A stretch of 19,248 nucleotides of DNA from assembly GCF_009725235.1 (NCBI RefSeq), contig NZ_WJFC01000247.1, forward strand, positions 1 to 19,248, written 5' to 3'. The stretch comes from Scytonema sp. UIC 10036 (GTDB lineage: Bacteria; Cyanobacteriota; Cyanobacteriia; Cyanobacteriales; Nostocaceae). A program made the position numbers and the translations under genes. The stretch's first letter is position 1. Each line of letters starts with the position of its first letter. Below the pieces are notes generated by a model. It did no database searches. It saw nothing but the letters and a program-made list of their open reading frames with translations, and had not been told where the DNA came from. This document shows, in pieces, positions 1-7,371 of this stretch.

Positions 1-124
1 CCCCCCCCCCCCCCCCCCCCCCCAACCCATACCACCCCCCACAACCATTTTTTTTTTCAAGCATAAGACGGCATACGCCATTCGCCTTATTCTCGTTGGC
101 TCGGATATGTTTATAAGAGACATG
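1..124. other. Sequencing artefact: homopolymer plus Nextera/P7 adapter with index N701
   Basis: This stretch is library-construction sequence, not genome. Bases 58-81 match the Illumina P7 flow-cell oligo at 21 of 24 positions. Bases 82-89 (TCGCCTTA) equal the Nextera N701 index exactly. Bases 90-123 match the Nextera read-2/mosaic-end sequence at 29 of 34 positions, and all five mismatches are G to T. Before this come a T run (about 49-57) and a C run (1-23). Read on the other strand the order is genome, adapter, poly-A, poly-G, as expected for read-through on a two-colour instrument. Genomic sequence begins at about 124-125. The oligo sequences are from memory; the match is visible in the window. 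Confidence 0.95.
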
Positions 125-1522
125 TTAATCGCCACCCAATTCTACAAGTTTACCGATATTAAAATCTATTCTCGTCCAGCCTCGAAGTTGCCATAGGTTA
201 TTCAGCAATAACAAAGGGATTTGCCAGTGATGTACCATTAAAAAAGGCAATGGATCGTGCAACTTGTAGATAGCATCAGTTCCTCTAAAGATGTTCCTTA
301 CCCAGTTTTGGAGTTGAGAAAAAGAACGAATCCCAGTGAGCCGCCAAACTTCATGATACAACCAATATGTAGGCTTGCTATTATGTAATGGTTGTAAAGG
401 TTCAGTCAGAGGCTCTGTTCCTAAATAAGCATCGCTCACTTGAGGATAATTGTAAAACATAGTAATCGCCGAATGGGTTCGGGGGTTGCACTCAATTGCA
501 TAAACTTTCCCGTCATCGGCTTGGATAAAGTCAAAGGAAACTTGTCCGGTAAATCCCATACCCTTGACAAAAGTCGTCACCCATGCCTGAATTTCAGGAT
601 TCTCAACATTCTCGTAATTAACCTGAAAAGCCGAAGATTCCGAACAGCAGTGCAGTCTTAACTCTCCATTTCGGACTGTGCTGTGAGTGCAGAATTCTTT
701 GCCAGGAATAAACTCTTGCATAATCCAAGGTTTCTCCGGGCTGATTGGCAAACTCTTAACAAATGCTGCTGTTTCTTCAGGTGTATCGCAGGGTAGTTTA
801 GTAAGATCTAAGCGACGTACAGAGTCGTAGGGAATGCTTTTGAGAATATACTTGCGAGTTTCTTGGGAAAAATCGAAATTCAAGACTTGCTCTGGGTTGG
901 TAATCTTGAATGATTTGGGAACTGATAAACTCAGTTCTCGTGCTTTCTCGCTAAAGGCAAATTTATCATCCAGCATTTTCGTCACATCAGCATCAAAGTG
1001 GATGACTTCGCAGTAAGGCGATAGTGCTGGCTTGGCTAGAGAGTCGTAGTAACTAGCAACTGGGCTGGTAACAGGAACATAAACATCGATATTTTCTCGC
1101 TTAACGATGTCTACTAAGGTTTTAATATATGCCTCTGGATCGTATTGTGGAGTGGGAGTGGTGTAAAAACGAGAAACGGCATTAGAAAATCGGTGTCCTG
1201 ATAACCAGTACTTATGGGTTTCTATGAGAACAACTCTGTGTCCTGCAGCACTAAAGGAACGTGCAAGTTGCAAGGCTTTTGTCATTTTGCCACCGCTAAT
1301 CAGGATATTTTTAGGGTGTGCAACTGTCGTTTGTTGGGTACTGAAAAGACGGCTTAAGGAATTCCAAGCTAAGGAAACCAGAACAATAACTGCGTTAATC
1401 GGTAGCGCTAACAACAGCAATGTTAAAGTTCCTAAGTTCTGGAACAGGGTAATGAAACGTGCTTTTACAGAAATGGGTGGTGTTGCTGGTACTGGTGAAG
1501 ACAAAGAAATGGATTGTGTCAT
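125..1522 (-). CDS. mysC: MysC, ATP-grasp ligase making mycosporine-glycine
   Basis: MysC is the ATP-grasp enzyme that activates 4-deoxygadusol and joins it to glycine, giving mycosporine-glycine. The 465-aa protein has a hydrophobic N-terminal helix at about residues 31-54, as expected for cyanobacterial MysC. An N-terminal nucleotide-binding-like fold follows from about residue 71 (ILISGGKMTKAL). The ATP-grasp part includes MQEFIPGKEF (268-277), GQVSFDF (326-332) and IECNPRTHSA (343-352), the last carrying the expected Glu and Asn metal ligands. It is the last gene of a mysA-mysB-mysC set on this strand, 103 bases after mysB, with a repeat hairpin in the gap. No clear Shine-Dalgarno site precedes the ATG. 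The stop codon touches the adapter junction at 124/125, so the last codons deserve a check, although the C-terminus (NIGKLVELGGD) looks family-like. Confidence 0.95.
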   Translation of the reverse strand: MTQSISLSSPVPATPPISVKARFITLFQNLGTLTLLLLALPINAVIVLVSLAWNSLSRLFSTQQTTVAHPKNILISGGKMTKALQLARSFSAAGHRVVLIETHKYWLSGHRFSNAVSRFYTTPTPQYDPEAYIKTLVDIVKRENIDVYVPVTSPVASYYDSLAKPALSPYCEVIHFDADVTKMLDDKFAFSEKARELSLSVPKSFKITNPEQVLNFDFSQETRKYILKSIPYDSVRRLDLTKLPCDTPEETAAFVKSLPISPEKPWIMQEFIPGKEFCTHSTVRNGELRLHCCSESSAFQVNYENVENPEIQAWVTTFVKGMGFTGQVSFDFIQADDGKVYAIECNPRTHSAITMFYNYPQVSDAYLGTEPLTEPLQPLHNSKPTYWLYHEVWRLTGIRSFSQLQNWVRNIFRGTDAIYKLHDPLPFLMVHHWQIPLLLLNNLWQLRGWTRIDFNIGKLVELGGD

Positions 1523-1528
1523 AAAAGG

Positions 1529-1625
1529 TTGTTGGTTAGTAGAGAGTTGTTAGTGGTTAGTTGTTAGTTGTTAGTTGCTAATTGTTTTAACCACTAACCA
1601 CTAACCACTAACCGCTAACCACTAA
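1529..1625. repeat. Heptamer repeat hairpin between mysB and mysC
   Basis: The spacer is made almost wholly of variants of a TTAGTGG/TTAGTTG heptamer on the left (about 1549-1584). The complementary variants CCACTAA/CCGCTAA lie on the right (about 1591-1625). The two arms form an imperfect hairpin with a short TTTTAA centre. This is the short tandemly repeated sequence type known from heterocystous cyanobacteria. It lies inside the mys operon and could affect read-through into mysC. No T run follows the stem, so it is not a classical terminator. Confidence 0.8.
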
Positions 1626-2459
1626 CTAGATCCGTCTGATGATAGTTAATCCATCTCTTAATGGTAATAAGACTTGTTCCACACGAGGATCGTCAGCAAC
1701 AGTACGGTTAAACTGAGCGATCGCTTCACCATTTGGAGTCCGGTTATCGGGCGAGAGATATACTTGACCTTGTAGTAAGGTATTATCCACGCATATAAAT
1801 CCCCCTGGAACTAGCAAATCTTTTTCCAACAGGGTGTGGAAGTACTTTACATACTCCTTCTTGTCAGCGTCTATAAACACAAAGTCAAATGTCTCGCCTG
1901 CTGCTGCGAGTTTTTGCAAAATTTCTAATGCACTACCCACTTCTACACGAATTTTCTCTCCGTGGGGGGATGCCTGAAAAGCCACTTGGGCAAATTCTGC
2001 GGTGTATGGGTCAATTTCACAAGCAACTAGTTCGCCATCGGGTGGTAGTGCTTCTGCCATTGCCAATGCAGAATAGCCAGTGAACATACCAATTTCCAGT
2101 ATCTTCTTGGCTTTGGTCATGTACACAAACATTTTGAGTGTTTGTCCTTCTACATGACCGGAGAGCATTTCCTGTTCTAGTTCCCGTACCGTAGCCCCTT
2201 CGTGAAAACGCTGACCCCAAGCTTCATAAGCAGTTTTCTTTGCTAACGCTGCTAAAGCAGGAGATTCATTGGTGGTGCATTCTTCTATGTAAGGGTCTAA
2301 ACCTGCTGCTAAGCGCCATGCTAAGTTAAGCTCTGTGGCTACCTGAGCAGATGTTTTCCCATTTAGGGTTTGCAAAATAGTTTCTAGCTGTTTTGCTAAA
2401 ATTCCCAATGGTGTGACGGGTCGAGCAATTGGTTTTTCAGCAACGTCAGATTGAGACAT
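1626..2459 (-). CDS. mysB: MysB, O-methyltransferase making 4-deoxygadusol
   Basis: MysB is an S-adenosylmethionine-dependent O-methyltransferase of the caffeoyl-CoA/catechol type. It methylates demethyl-4-deoxygadusol to 4-deoxygadusol in the cytoplasm. The 277-aa protein shows the SAM-binding motif LEIGMFTGYSALAMA (121-135). It also has an acidic loop CEIDP (148-151) and the metal-binding stretches FIDADK (195-200) and VDN (224-226). I start it at the ATG at 2459, whose A overlaps the last base of the mysA TGA stop (TGATG); a GGAG lies nine bases upstream inside mysA. A TTG one codon earlier (2462) is also in frame and six bases from the same GGAG, so the start is uncertain by one residue. 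The overlap implies translational coupling to mysA. Confidence 0.95.
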   Translation of the reverse strand: MSQSDVAEKPIARPVTPLGILAKQLETILQTLNGKTSAQVATELNLAWRLAAGLDPYIEECTTNESPALAALAKKTAYEAWGQRFHEGATVRELEQEMLSGHVEGQTLKMFVYMTKAKKILEIGMFTGYSALAMAEALPPDGELVACEIDPYTAEFAQVAFQASPHGEKIRVEVGSALEILQKLAAAGETFDFVFIDADKKEYVKYFHTLLEKDLLVPGGFICVDNTLLQGQVYLSPDNRTPNGEAIAQFNRTVADDPRVEQVLLPLRDGLTIIRRI

Positions 2460-3694
2460 CAAGCTTCACTCCCAACGAGTTCTGGCTTATAGGTATCTGG
2501 ATACATTTCTACACCCTCACCGCCACGAGGATAGTTTTGGCACAGATGTTTGTGTTCCGAGATACCAGCTGCTAGTTCCTCGCGAGTTAAATCGTTCATA
2601 AAGAAGCAATTGCCAATCGGTCTTGGCATTGCGGCTCTTAACAAACCGTCTCTTGTCAGGATAATTGATTGAGTTGCACGCCACATGAGTTCTTCATCCA
2701 TCAGGGGATGATCTAGGGCGAGACCGAGACGACTCATCAAACTTAGAATGCGATCGCGTTCTTCGGTAGTAATATAACCTCGTTGTGCAGCTATTGTTGC
2801 TGATAAAGCCATGTCAATGTTCACTGCATGACCGTGGAATATGGGAATGTGAGGAGCCAATTCCAAAGTCGGACTCCAAGTGTGTCCGTAAGCAATAACG
2901 CGATCGAGATCTAACTCATGGAGGTTGGGAATTTCTAATTCTAACATAGTTTTGATAGCTTCATAAGTCGCTTTATGAGCTACATCCCTAATTTCTGGTT
3001 CAGCATCAACGTAACCAAAATGAGTGCGGAGTAATTCCTCACCATACTCATCCAACAAATCGAAAACCTCTTTGTTCGCAACCACAGCAATTTTCACAAG
3101 TTCCGCCATACCATTGCGGACTTGCGCTGTGGGAAGAGTTTGTAGAAACGAAAAATCCAAGAAAACTTTTTTAGAAGCATGATAAGCACCCAAGCGATTT
3201 TTCAGCTTTTTGTGATTAACAGCTACCTTAATAGCCACACTCGCATCAATTAACCCGATAAGAGTTGTAGGAATGCGAATGTAGTTGGAACTCCGGCGAT
3301 AAGCAGAACAAGCAAAACCCGCTACATCTGTAATCAATCCTCCACCAATCACTAGTACGGGTTCCTTCCGAACCAATCTAAAATCAGCAAAAGCATCTAC
3401 AATCTTCTCAAACGATTCAACAGTCTTGTTTGGCTCAGCGATTGTGATAGGGAAAACTGTGAGGTCAATGCCATAATACTCGAAATACTCCTGCATTCGG
3501 CTGCCATATAGCCTGTTTACATTAGTATCCACAACAGCTAGACAACGTCCAAAATCTCTATAGACTTCTGCCAACTCAGTATTTTTGATTGAGAAAGCCC
3601 CATCAACATAAACCAGGCTATACTCAATCTTTTCGTAAGCTTCTACGTGAAAAGCGCTTTCAGTAGCTTCAAACTTTGTTTGTACGGTACTCAT
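2459..3694 (-). CDS. mysA: MysA, demethyl-4-deoxygadusol synthase
   Basis: MysA is a sugar-phosphate cyclase of the dehydroquinate synthase fold. It uses NAD and a divalent metal to convert sedoheptulose 7-phosphate to demethyl-4-deoxygadusol, the first committed step of mycosporine synthesis. The 411-aa length is normal for the family. Visible motifs are the NAD-binding [10 protein letters not shown] (117-126), [15 protein letters not shown] (142-156), [10 protein letters not shown] (194-203), [10 protein letters not shown] (269-278) and HGHAVNID (287-294). The expected metal ligands are Glu198, His271 and His287. The close relative 2-epi-5-epi-valiolone synthase shares this fold, but adjacent mysB and mysC make the MysA reading firm. 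It is the first gene of the operon and has only a weak ribosome site (ACAAGA before the ATG). Confidence 0.95.
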   Translation of the reverse strand: MSTVQTKFEATESAFHVEAYEKIEYSLVYVDGAFSIKNTELAEVYRDFGRCLAVVDTNVNRLYGSRMQEYFEYYGIDLTVFPITIAEPNKTVESFEKIVDAFADFRLVRKEPVLVIGGGLITDVAGFACSAYRRSSNYIRIPTTLIGLIDASVAIKVAVNHKKLKNRLGAYHASKKVFLDFSFLQTLPTAQVRNGMAELVKIAVVANKEVFDLLDEYGEELLRTHFGYVDAEPEIRDVAHKATYEAIKTMLELEIPNLHELDLDRVIAYGHTWSPTLELAPHIPIFHGHAVNIDMALSATIAAQRGYITTEERDRILSLMSRLGLALDHPLMDEELMWRATQSIILTRDGLLRAAMPRPIGNCFFMNDLTREELAAGISEHKHLCQNYPRGGEGVEMYPDTYKPELVGSEA

Positions 3695-3720
3695 TCTTGT
3701 TGACCCTAAGTTGACAATAT

Positions 3721-3739
3721 CCCCTAATAAAATTAGGGG
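3721..3739. promoter_or_regulatory. Short perfect hairpin in the mysA leader
   Basis: A 7-bp perfect stem (CCCCTAA paired with TTAGGGG) encloses a five-base loop, 27 bases upstream of the mysA ATG. It has no T run on either strand, so it is not a standard terminator. It could be an mRNA leader structure or an operator for mysA. The structure is seen directly; its role is inferred. Confidence 0.4.
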
Positions 3740-3860
3740 ACTATTCGCAAGACAATTAAAATCTGCACACTATCAAACCCCAGATGTACCTCTGAATGAA
3801 TCACCCAAAAGATACATCCAGTGCAACAGAAACACATTTATCAACTCTTATTTCTTCCCC

Positions 3861-3889
3861 AAATACGGTTTCGAGCATACTTTTGTCAA
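3861..3889 (-). promoter_or_regulatory. Candidate mysA promoter
   Basis: On the minus strand a perfect -35 hexamer TTGACA (3889-3884) is followed after 17-18 bases by a weak -10 (GTATTT or TATTTG). This would give a mysA leader of roughly 160 bases containing the 3721-3739 hairpin. The -10 match is poor, so this is only a candidate. Confidence 0.3.
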
Positions 3890-4927
3890 TTGGTAATGAA
3901 TCTGCTGAGCCTTTTTGAGAGCCAATTTTGCTTACATCAGGTTACTTGCTGGCATTTTGCAGAAATCCTGATACAAGAACAGGGTTGAGAGTTGTCGCTC
4001 GGTTGTTTTGACCAACCTAATTAACAAAATATCATGTTTTACAATAAATATTTAAGATTTAATTTGTTTTTCTCAGAAATCGAAAAATTCCGTATATGGC
4101 ATATTAAAAGTGATAGTTATTACAACTTTGGCAGCATCATATTGCGATCGCTTTGATGACGAACGGAGGAGCTATAGGTATTTTGGCTCATCCGGTTTCT
4201 TCATCAAGATATCAGAAGACATCGACTCTTGCGTACATCACTACCTGTAGAAGGTGGCGATTATACTGGCTAGCCGCCAAGACTGAGATGATGTTGCTGT
4301 GAAAATTACCCAGTGTAAATGAGAAATGGTTCTAATATCTTAATAATCTGTTAACCATTAGGATATATAGAAGGGACGAGGAATTCAAGGAGGTTTTTCG
4401 TGCCATCACACAAAAACCATCCACCTTGGTGAAACCCTCAATGCTAGTAGTAGCCTCAATCAATTTGACTCGAAAGAGCTTTAACATTCGGTACATTAAG
4501 TACGAGATTTCTATGAAACCACAGACAGCATCTTTACATCAAGCTTGAAAATAGAACATTTTAGCTTCAAGCACGGACTAAGAATCACTTTCGTTACCAA
4601 CATTGTGAACCACTGCCGCTGGGCATTTGGCTTGAAATTACGAGCGGGAATAGGAGATGTGGGACTTTCAAACTTTGCTACATGTAAGCGTTCGGGATAG
4701 ACTAACTGGGCAGAAACCTCATTACAGAGTGGGATTAAGAAATATTCTTGAAGTAAGCATGATAATAAATGTCTTTACCATTTTTTACCTCTATCCAGAG
4801 ATAGAATTATAATCCACGCCTGATTGCGAACACTCCACATCCAGTTGCGCTCGCCAATCGCCAATCAAGTTTTTCCGCAACACTTACCACAGATTGATGA
4901 GAGAACGGCTAATTCTAGATATAAAGT

Positions 4928-4955
4928 TGGATAAAGTTTTTTACAGCCATATAAT
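4928..4955 (+). promoter_or_regulatory. Promoter-like hexamers touching a start codon
   Basis: TTGGAT (4928-4933), a 16-base spacer and a perfect TATAAT (4950-4955) sit directly against the ATG of the GAF-protein gene at 4956. If this is a real sigma-70 promoter, transcription would begin inside the annotated coding region. It may therefore be coincidental, or the start may lie further in. Confidence 0.3.
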
Positions 4956-5495
4956 ATGTTGAACTCAACTTTACCAAAAACTATTCAAAATATTCTAGAA
5001 AAACATAATGAACCAAACGCTGTCTTCAATGCTCTACTACCAGTACTTGGAGAAGAGTTGCAATGCGATCGCTGTTTTCTCTATCTAAGAAACCCAGAAC
5101 TCAAACTAGGAAAGATTACTCATTGCTGGCGGCGAAGCCCAGAAATTCCAAATCCCATGAAGCCTGAGTGGGAATTAGAACCAGAATCTTTGCCAGAAGA
5201 AGATCCTCAATTTGCAGCTGCTTTACGAACAGACCCCTCTATTTACGTAGAAGATGTAGAAACAGCCAATCCAGAAGTTGTTAACCGAGAGTTTGAGCAA
5301 AAACATTTTGGACATCGGGCACTGATACACTCTCACTTAGTCTGGAACAATCAACTATGGGGAATCTTACAGCCCTGCGTATTTGGGAACAAAAGAGAAT
5401 GGTCAGCTTTTGACCGTGCTATTATCAGCGCACTCGAACAGGAGTTACCACCTCTAGCAGCTGCTTGCGTTCAAGCCGCTTTTAACCAAGATTGA
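4956..5495 (+). CDS. GAF-domain protein, small stand-alone sensor
   Basis: This 179-aa soluble protein is nearly all one GAF domain. The family-like features are an N-terminal helix (residues 5-36), the strand LQCDRCFLYLRNP (36-47), a variable acidic loop (about 66-85), and the core strand LIHSHLVWNNQLWGIL (123-138). A final helix with EWSAFDRAIISALEQELPPLA (148-168) follows. Cyanobacteria encode many GAF proteins as ligand or bilin sensors. I see no attached kinase, cyclase or DNA-binding output domain, and no typical cyanobacteriochrome chromophore motif, so the ligand is unknown. Cys37, Cys40 and Cys57 are visible but their role is not. No Shine-Dalgarno site precedes the ATG; the TATAAT there is discussed separately. 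Confidence 0.8.
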   Translation: MLNSTLPKTIQNILEKHNEPNAVFNALLPVLGEELQCDRCFLYLRNPELKLGKITHCWRRSPEIPNPMKPEWELEPESLPEEDPQFAAALRTDPSIYVEDVETANPEVVNREFEQKHFGHRALIHSHLVWNNQLWGILQPCVFGNKREWSAFDRAIISALEQELPPLAAACVQAAFNQD

Positions 5496-5596
5496 AACCC
5501 GCATTTCTCTGGACGGTTTTCCCCCAATGTTATTGCCGTTATCTCACCTGGAATTTGGTCACAATTTAAATATGCTCTTATTTAAAAAGGCGAACT

Positions 5597-5791
5597 ATGT
5601 TTCCATTTTCTTTTTGGTATAACAACTCTTGCTACGGTGGGGAAACAGTTTCTCGCAAAACCCGCCTTGAACGCAAGCTGAAATTTCTGAAGACTATGCG
5701 AGATGATTTAGAAACTAAAATTGCTGGTCTCAATGCTGCTATTAGTAACGTAGAGCAGCAGTTAACTCAGGAAGATGTAACTCAAGTATAA
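5597..5791 (+). CDS. Small coiled-coil protein, function unknown
   Basis: A 64-aa protein begins with an aromatic-rich segment (MFPFSFWYNNSCYGG). It continues as one charged helix, residues 19-57, with a heptad-like pattern of Leu, Ile and Val that predicts a short coiled coil. An AAGG lies seven bases ahead of the ATG, which supports the start. It is 101 bases downstream of the GAF-protein gene on the same strand and could share its transcript. I do not recognise a named family. The conserved-looking part starts at VSRKTRLERKLKFL, and the N-terminal aromatic tail may be lineage-specific. Confidence 0.6.
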   Translation: MFPFSFWYNNSCYGGETVSRKTRLERKLKFLKTMRDDLETKIAGLNAAISNVEQQLTQEDVTQV

Positions 5792-5802
5792 AGATAGTTA
5801 GT

Positions 5803-5864
5803 GGTTAGTTGATAGTTGATAGTTGTTAATGGTACAACCAACAACTATCAACTATCAACTAACC
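5803..5864. repeat. 25-bp perfect inverted repeat between convergent genes
   Basis: Left arm 5803-5827 and right arm 5840-5864 are perfectly complementary over 25 bases, with a 12-base loop that can itself form a GGT/ACC pair. The arms are built from TTAGTTGATAGTTG-type heptamers, the same repeat class as at 1529-1625. It lies between the convergent genes ending at 5791 and 5867, so it may serve as a two-way transcription end point. Confidence 0.85.
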
Positions 5865-5866
5865 AT

Positions 5867-6286
5867 TCAAAATTCAACACGCTGTGCAGTACCAAATACA
5901 CTGACCGTTTGATAAGTTTGTAATTGTCCTGTGCGAGTAGGAACTACAAAACCCGGTTTCTTACTAAAAATGACCTCAGTTTGAATTGTGCTTGTCCTTG
6001 ATTCTTCAGAAAGAAAAACCACTGGTAGCAGCAAGGTTAAACTTTCAAAACCTTCATCTACCAAATTGTTTTTCAGCATCACTGTGACAATTCGACTCAG
6101 TTTAGTGTCTTCTACTTGGATTTCTGAACCACTAAAATTGAGGTGTTCGTTCTGACTGGTGAAAGTAAAGATGGGTTCTCCAGTAAAACTGCTAGTTGAA
6201 TAAGTAATCTGTATATCGTAACCTTGTAACTCAAATAGATTCGGTTCTAAAGTTGATTGAGTTGTTTCTTTTATACTTGTCATCAT
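5867..6286 (-). CDS. Unknown 139-aa protein
   Basis: I do not recognise this protein. It is 139 aa, rich in Ser, Thr and beta-strand-forming residues, with no signal peptide, membrane helix or catalytic motif that I can see. The pattern of alternating hydrophobic residues (for example YDIQITYSTSSF and FESLTLLLPVVFL) suggests a compact all-beta soluble domain. I chose the ATG at 6286 because an AAGG (6294-6297) lies seven bases upstream; an in-frame GTG at 6292 lies too close to that site. A second ATG follows immediately at 6283. It is transcribed towards the 5803-5864 hairpin. Confidence 0.6.
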   Translation of the reverse strand: MMTSIKETTQSTLEPNLFELQGYDIQITYSTSSFTGEPIFTFTSQNEHLNFSGSEIQVEDTKLSRIVTVMLKNNLVDEGFESLTLLLPVVFLSEESRTSTIQTEVIFSKKPGFVVPTRTGQLQTYQTVSVFGTAQRVEF

Positions 6287-6454
6287 TCTCACACCTTATC
6301 ACTGTTTTACCGCTTATATTGTTCCTTTAGTATGGTGAACTTCATGAAAAATTCGTAGTACCCGCTCAGGTACTTTCTTCTGAGCAAAGCAAGCTGGAAA
6401 GTCTATCTTTTTATTTGTAATTGAAGAATAATAAATAACTCTTAAATCGTTCAT

Positions 6455-6635
6455 CAAAAATTTAGCATTGCTGAATAACAGTATGAATTGCCCATCACCC
6501 CAACCCTTCTCCCTGACAGGAGTTGGGAGCGGTGAATTCTTTTTCCCTCTCCCAAAGGGAGAGGGCTAGGGTGAGGGCTAATCTTGCTCTTTTAACTAGA
6601 ATTCATACATTGATTCAGCAACGCCAAAAATTTTA
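6455..6635. mobile_element. MITE-like element with terminal inverted repeats
   Basis: Inverted arms at 6468-6489 and 6600-6621 match at 19 of 22 bases (TTGCTGAAT..GTATGAATT). Similarity continues outward through an A/T-rich edge to about 6455 and 6635. The roughly 110-base interior has no coding capacity. It carries a 9-bp perfect GC-rich hairpin at 6545-6565 (CCCTCTCCC-AAA-GGGAGAGGG). Size, arms and lack of a gene fit a miniature inverted-repeat transposable element. The exact ends and any target duplication are not clear. Confidence 0.65.
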
Positions 6636-6641
6636 AGTAGA

Positions 6642-6656
6642 GTGGGCATTGCCCAC
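6642..6656. repeat. GTGGGCA-T-TGCCCAC palindrome
   Basis: A short GC-rich palindrome lies just outside the MITE-like element and 33 bases past the stop of the membrane-protein gene on the minus strand. It resembles a dispersed cyanobacterial intergenic repeat. An A/T-rich tract follows it on the minus strand, so it could end transcription of the 6690-7232 gene, but the T run is not adjacent. Confidence 0.4.
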
Positions 6657-6689
6657 CATATCCGGCTAACAACCCTTAAGATTCAACAC

Positions 6690-7232
6690 TCAATACATTG
6701 GATCTGTTGTCTTTTTGTAAGCAATGTTGTTGCGATCGCGAAGCATCAGCAAATAAGCACGTAAGGCACAGTATAAGGTTATTAACTCACTAACTAATCT
6801 GAGTTTGCCTAGTGTCGCACTAAGTTGTTGTGTTGATTGCAACCAACTGATATCATCTGACAACGGTCCGAAATAAAGCTTCAAATTGATTTGAGTGACG
6901 ATGTATACAGTCAAAAGTCCAGTGACAAGAGCAAAGGAAGCAGCACCCATAAGCCATTTTCGCTGTTTAGAATGACTGCGCCAGCTGATAGCTAATGCAG
7001 CAAAGGTGACTAAAATAGCAATAGGGTTGAGTGGAAGAAAGTAGTAGCGCGGATCGGAAAACTGGAAAAACTGCCGCCAGAGTTGAAGTCCCTCTACTCC
7101 CAAGCCTAGTAGATTAGGGGCGAGTACAATCTGTTCGTAAAGGTTGCCAAAGAACCAATGAGTAAATCCAAGAATGGAAATTACGAGTAAGTATCGAAGA
7201 ACGCGATCGCGAGATGCAACAGCATATTTCAT
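6690..7232 (-). CDS. Four-helix integral membrane protein, unknown function
   Basis: The 180-aa protein has predicted membrane helices at about residues 12-34, 66-83, 93-115 and a weaker one at 144-164. The first helix carries FGNLYEQIVLAPN, with a conserved-looking Asn-Leu-Tyr-Glu patch at its outer end. I do not recognise a named enzyme. The chosen ATG at 7232 has GAGG six bases upstream; the longer TTG start at 7244 has none. It lies 139 bases downstream of an AraC-type regulator on the same strand, so it may be that regulator's target or in the same transcript. Confidence 0.7.
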   Translation of the reverse strand: MKYAVASRDRVLRYLLVISILGFTHWFFGNLYEQIVLAPNLLGLGVEGLQLWRQFFQFSDPRYYFLPLNPIAILVTFAALAISWRSHSKQRKWLMGAASFALVTGLLTVYIVTQINLKLYFGPLSDDISWLQSTQQLSATLGKLRLVSELITLYCALRAYLLMLRDRNNIAYKKTTDPMY

Positions 7233-7371
7233 ACAAATCCTCAAACATATTTAAGCTGAAGTAGTATTGACGCAAACTACTTCTAGTGCAGGAACACGTT
7301 GAGTGTAGCCCTCACTCTTTATCAAAAGCTTGACGAGTTTTGCTCAACCTGTGCAGATCTTGCTGTAATAT

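Larger units (their letters stand above)
3740..4955. other. Gene-poor 1.2-kb spacer
   Basis: I see no convincing intact gene here. It holds the candidate mysA promoter, one HIP1 site near 4145, and a mini-ORF with a very strong Shine-Dalgarno site (AAGGAGG at 4387-4393, GTG at 4400, ten codons, stop at 4432). An 87-codon open frame on the minus strand (4774-4511) lacks an early start codon and looks like an eroded coding remnant. Frequent stops in the other frames suggest decayed sequence. Confidence 0.5.

Noticed and set aside
1..60. C run and T run considered as a replication or telomere-like element
   Set aside because: The adapter and index directly after it show it is a sequencing artefact.
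1529..1625. Heptamer repeats considered as a CRISPR array
   Set aside because: The units are seven bases with no spacers of constant length, and no cas gene is present.
3711..3896. 61-codon plus-strand frame facing away from mysA
   Set aside because: It starts at TTG without a ribosome site, overlaps the mysA leader hairpin and the candidate mysA promoter, and has no recognisable composition.
4156..4302. 48-codon plus-strand frame after a HIP1 site
   Set aside because: No ribosome site, no recognisable motif, and it lies in a stretch that looks decayed.
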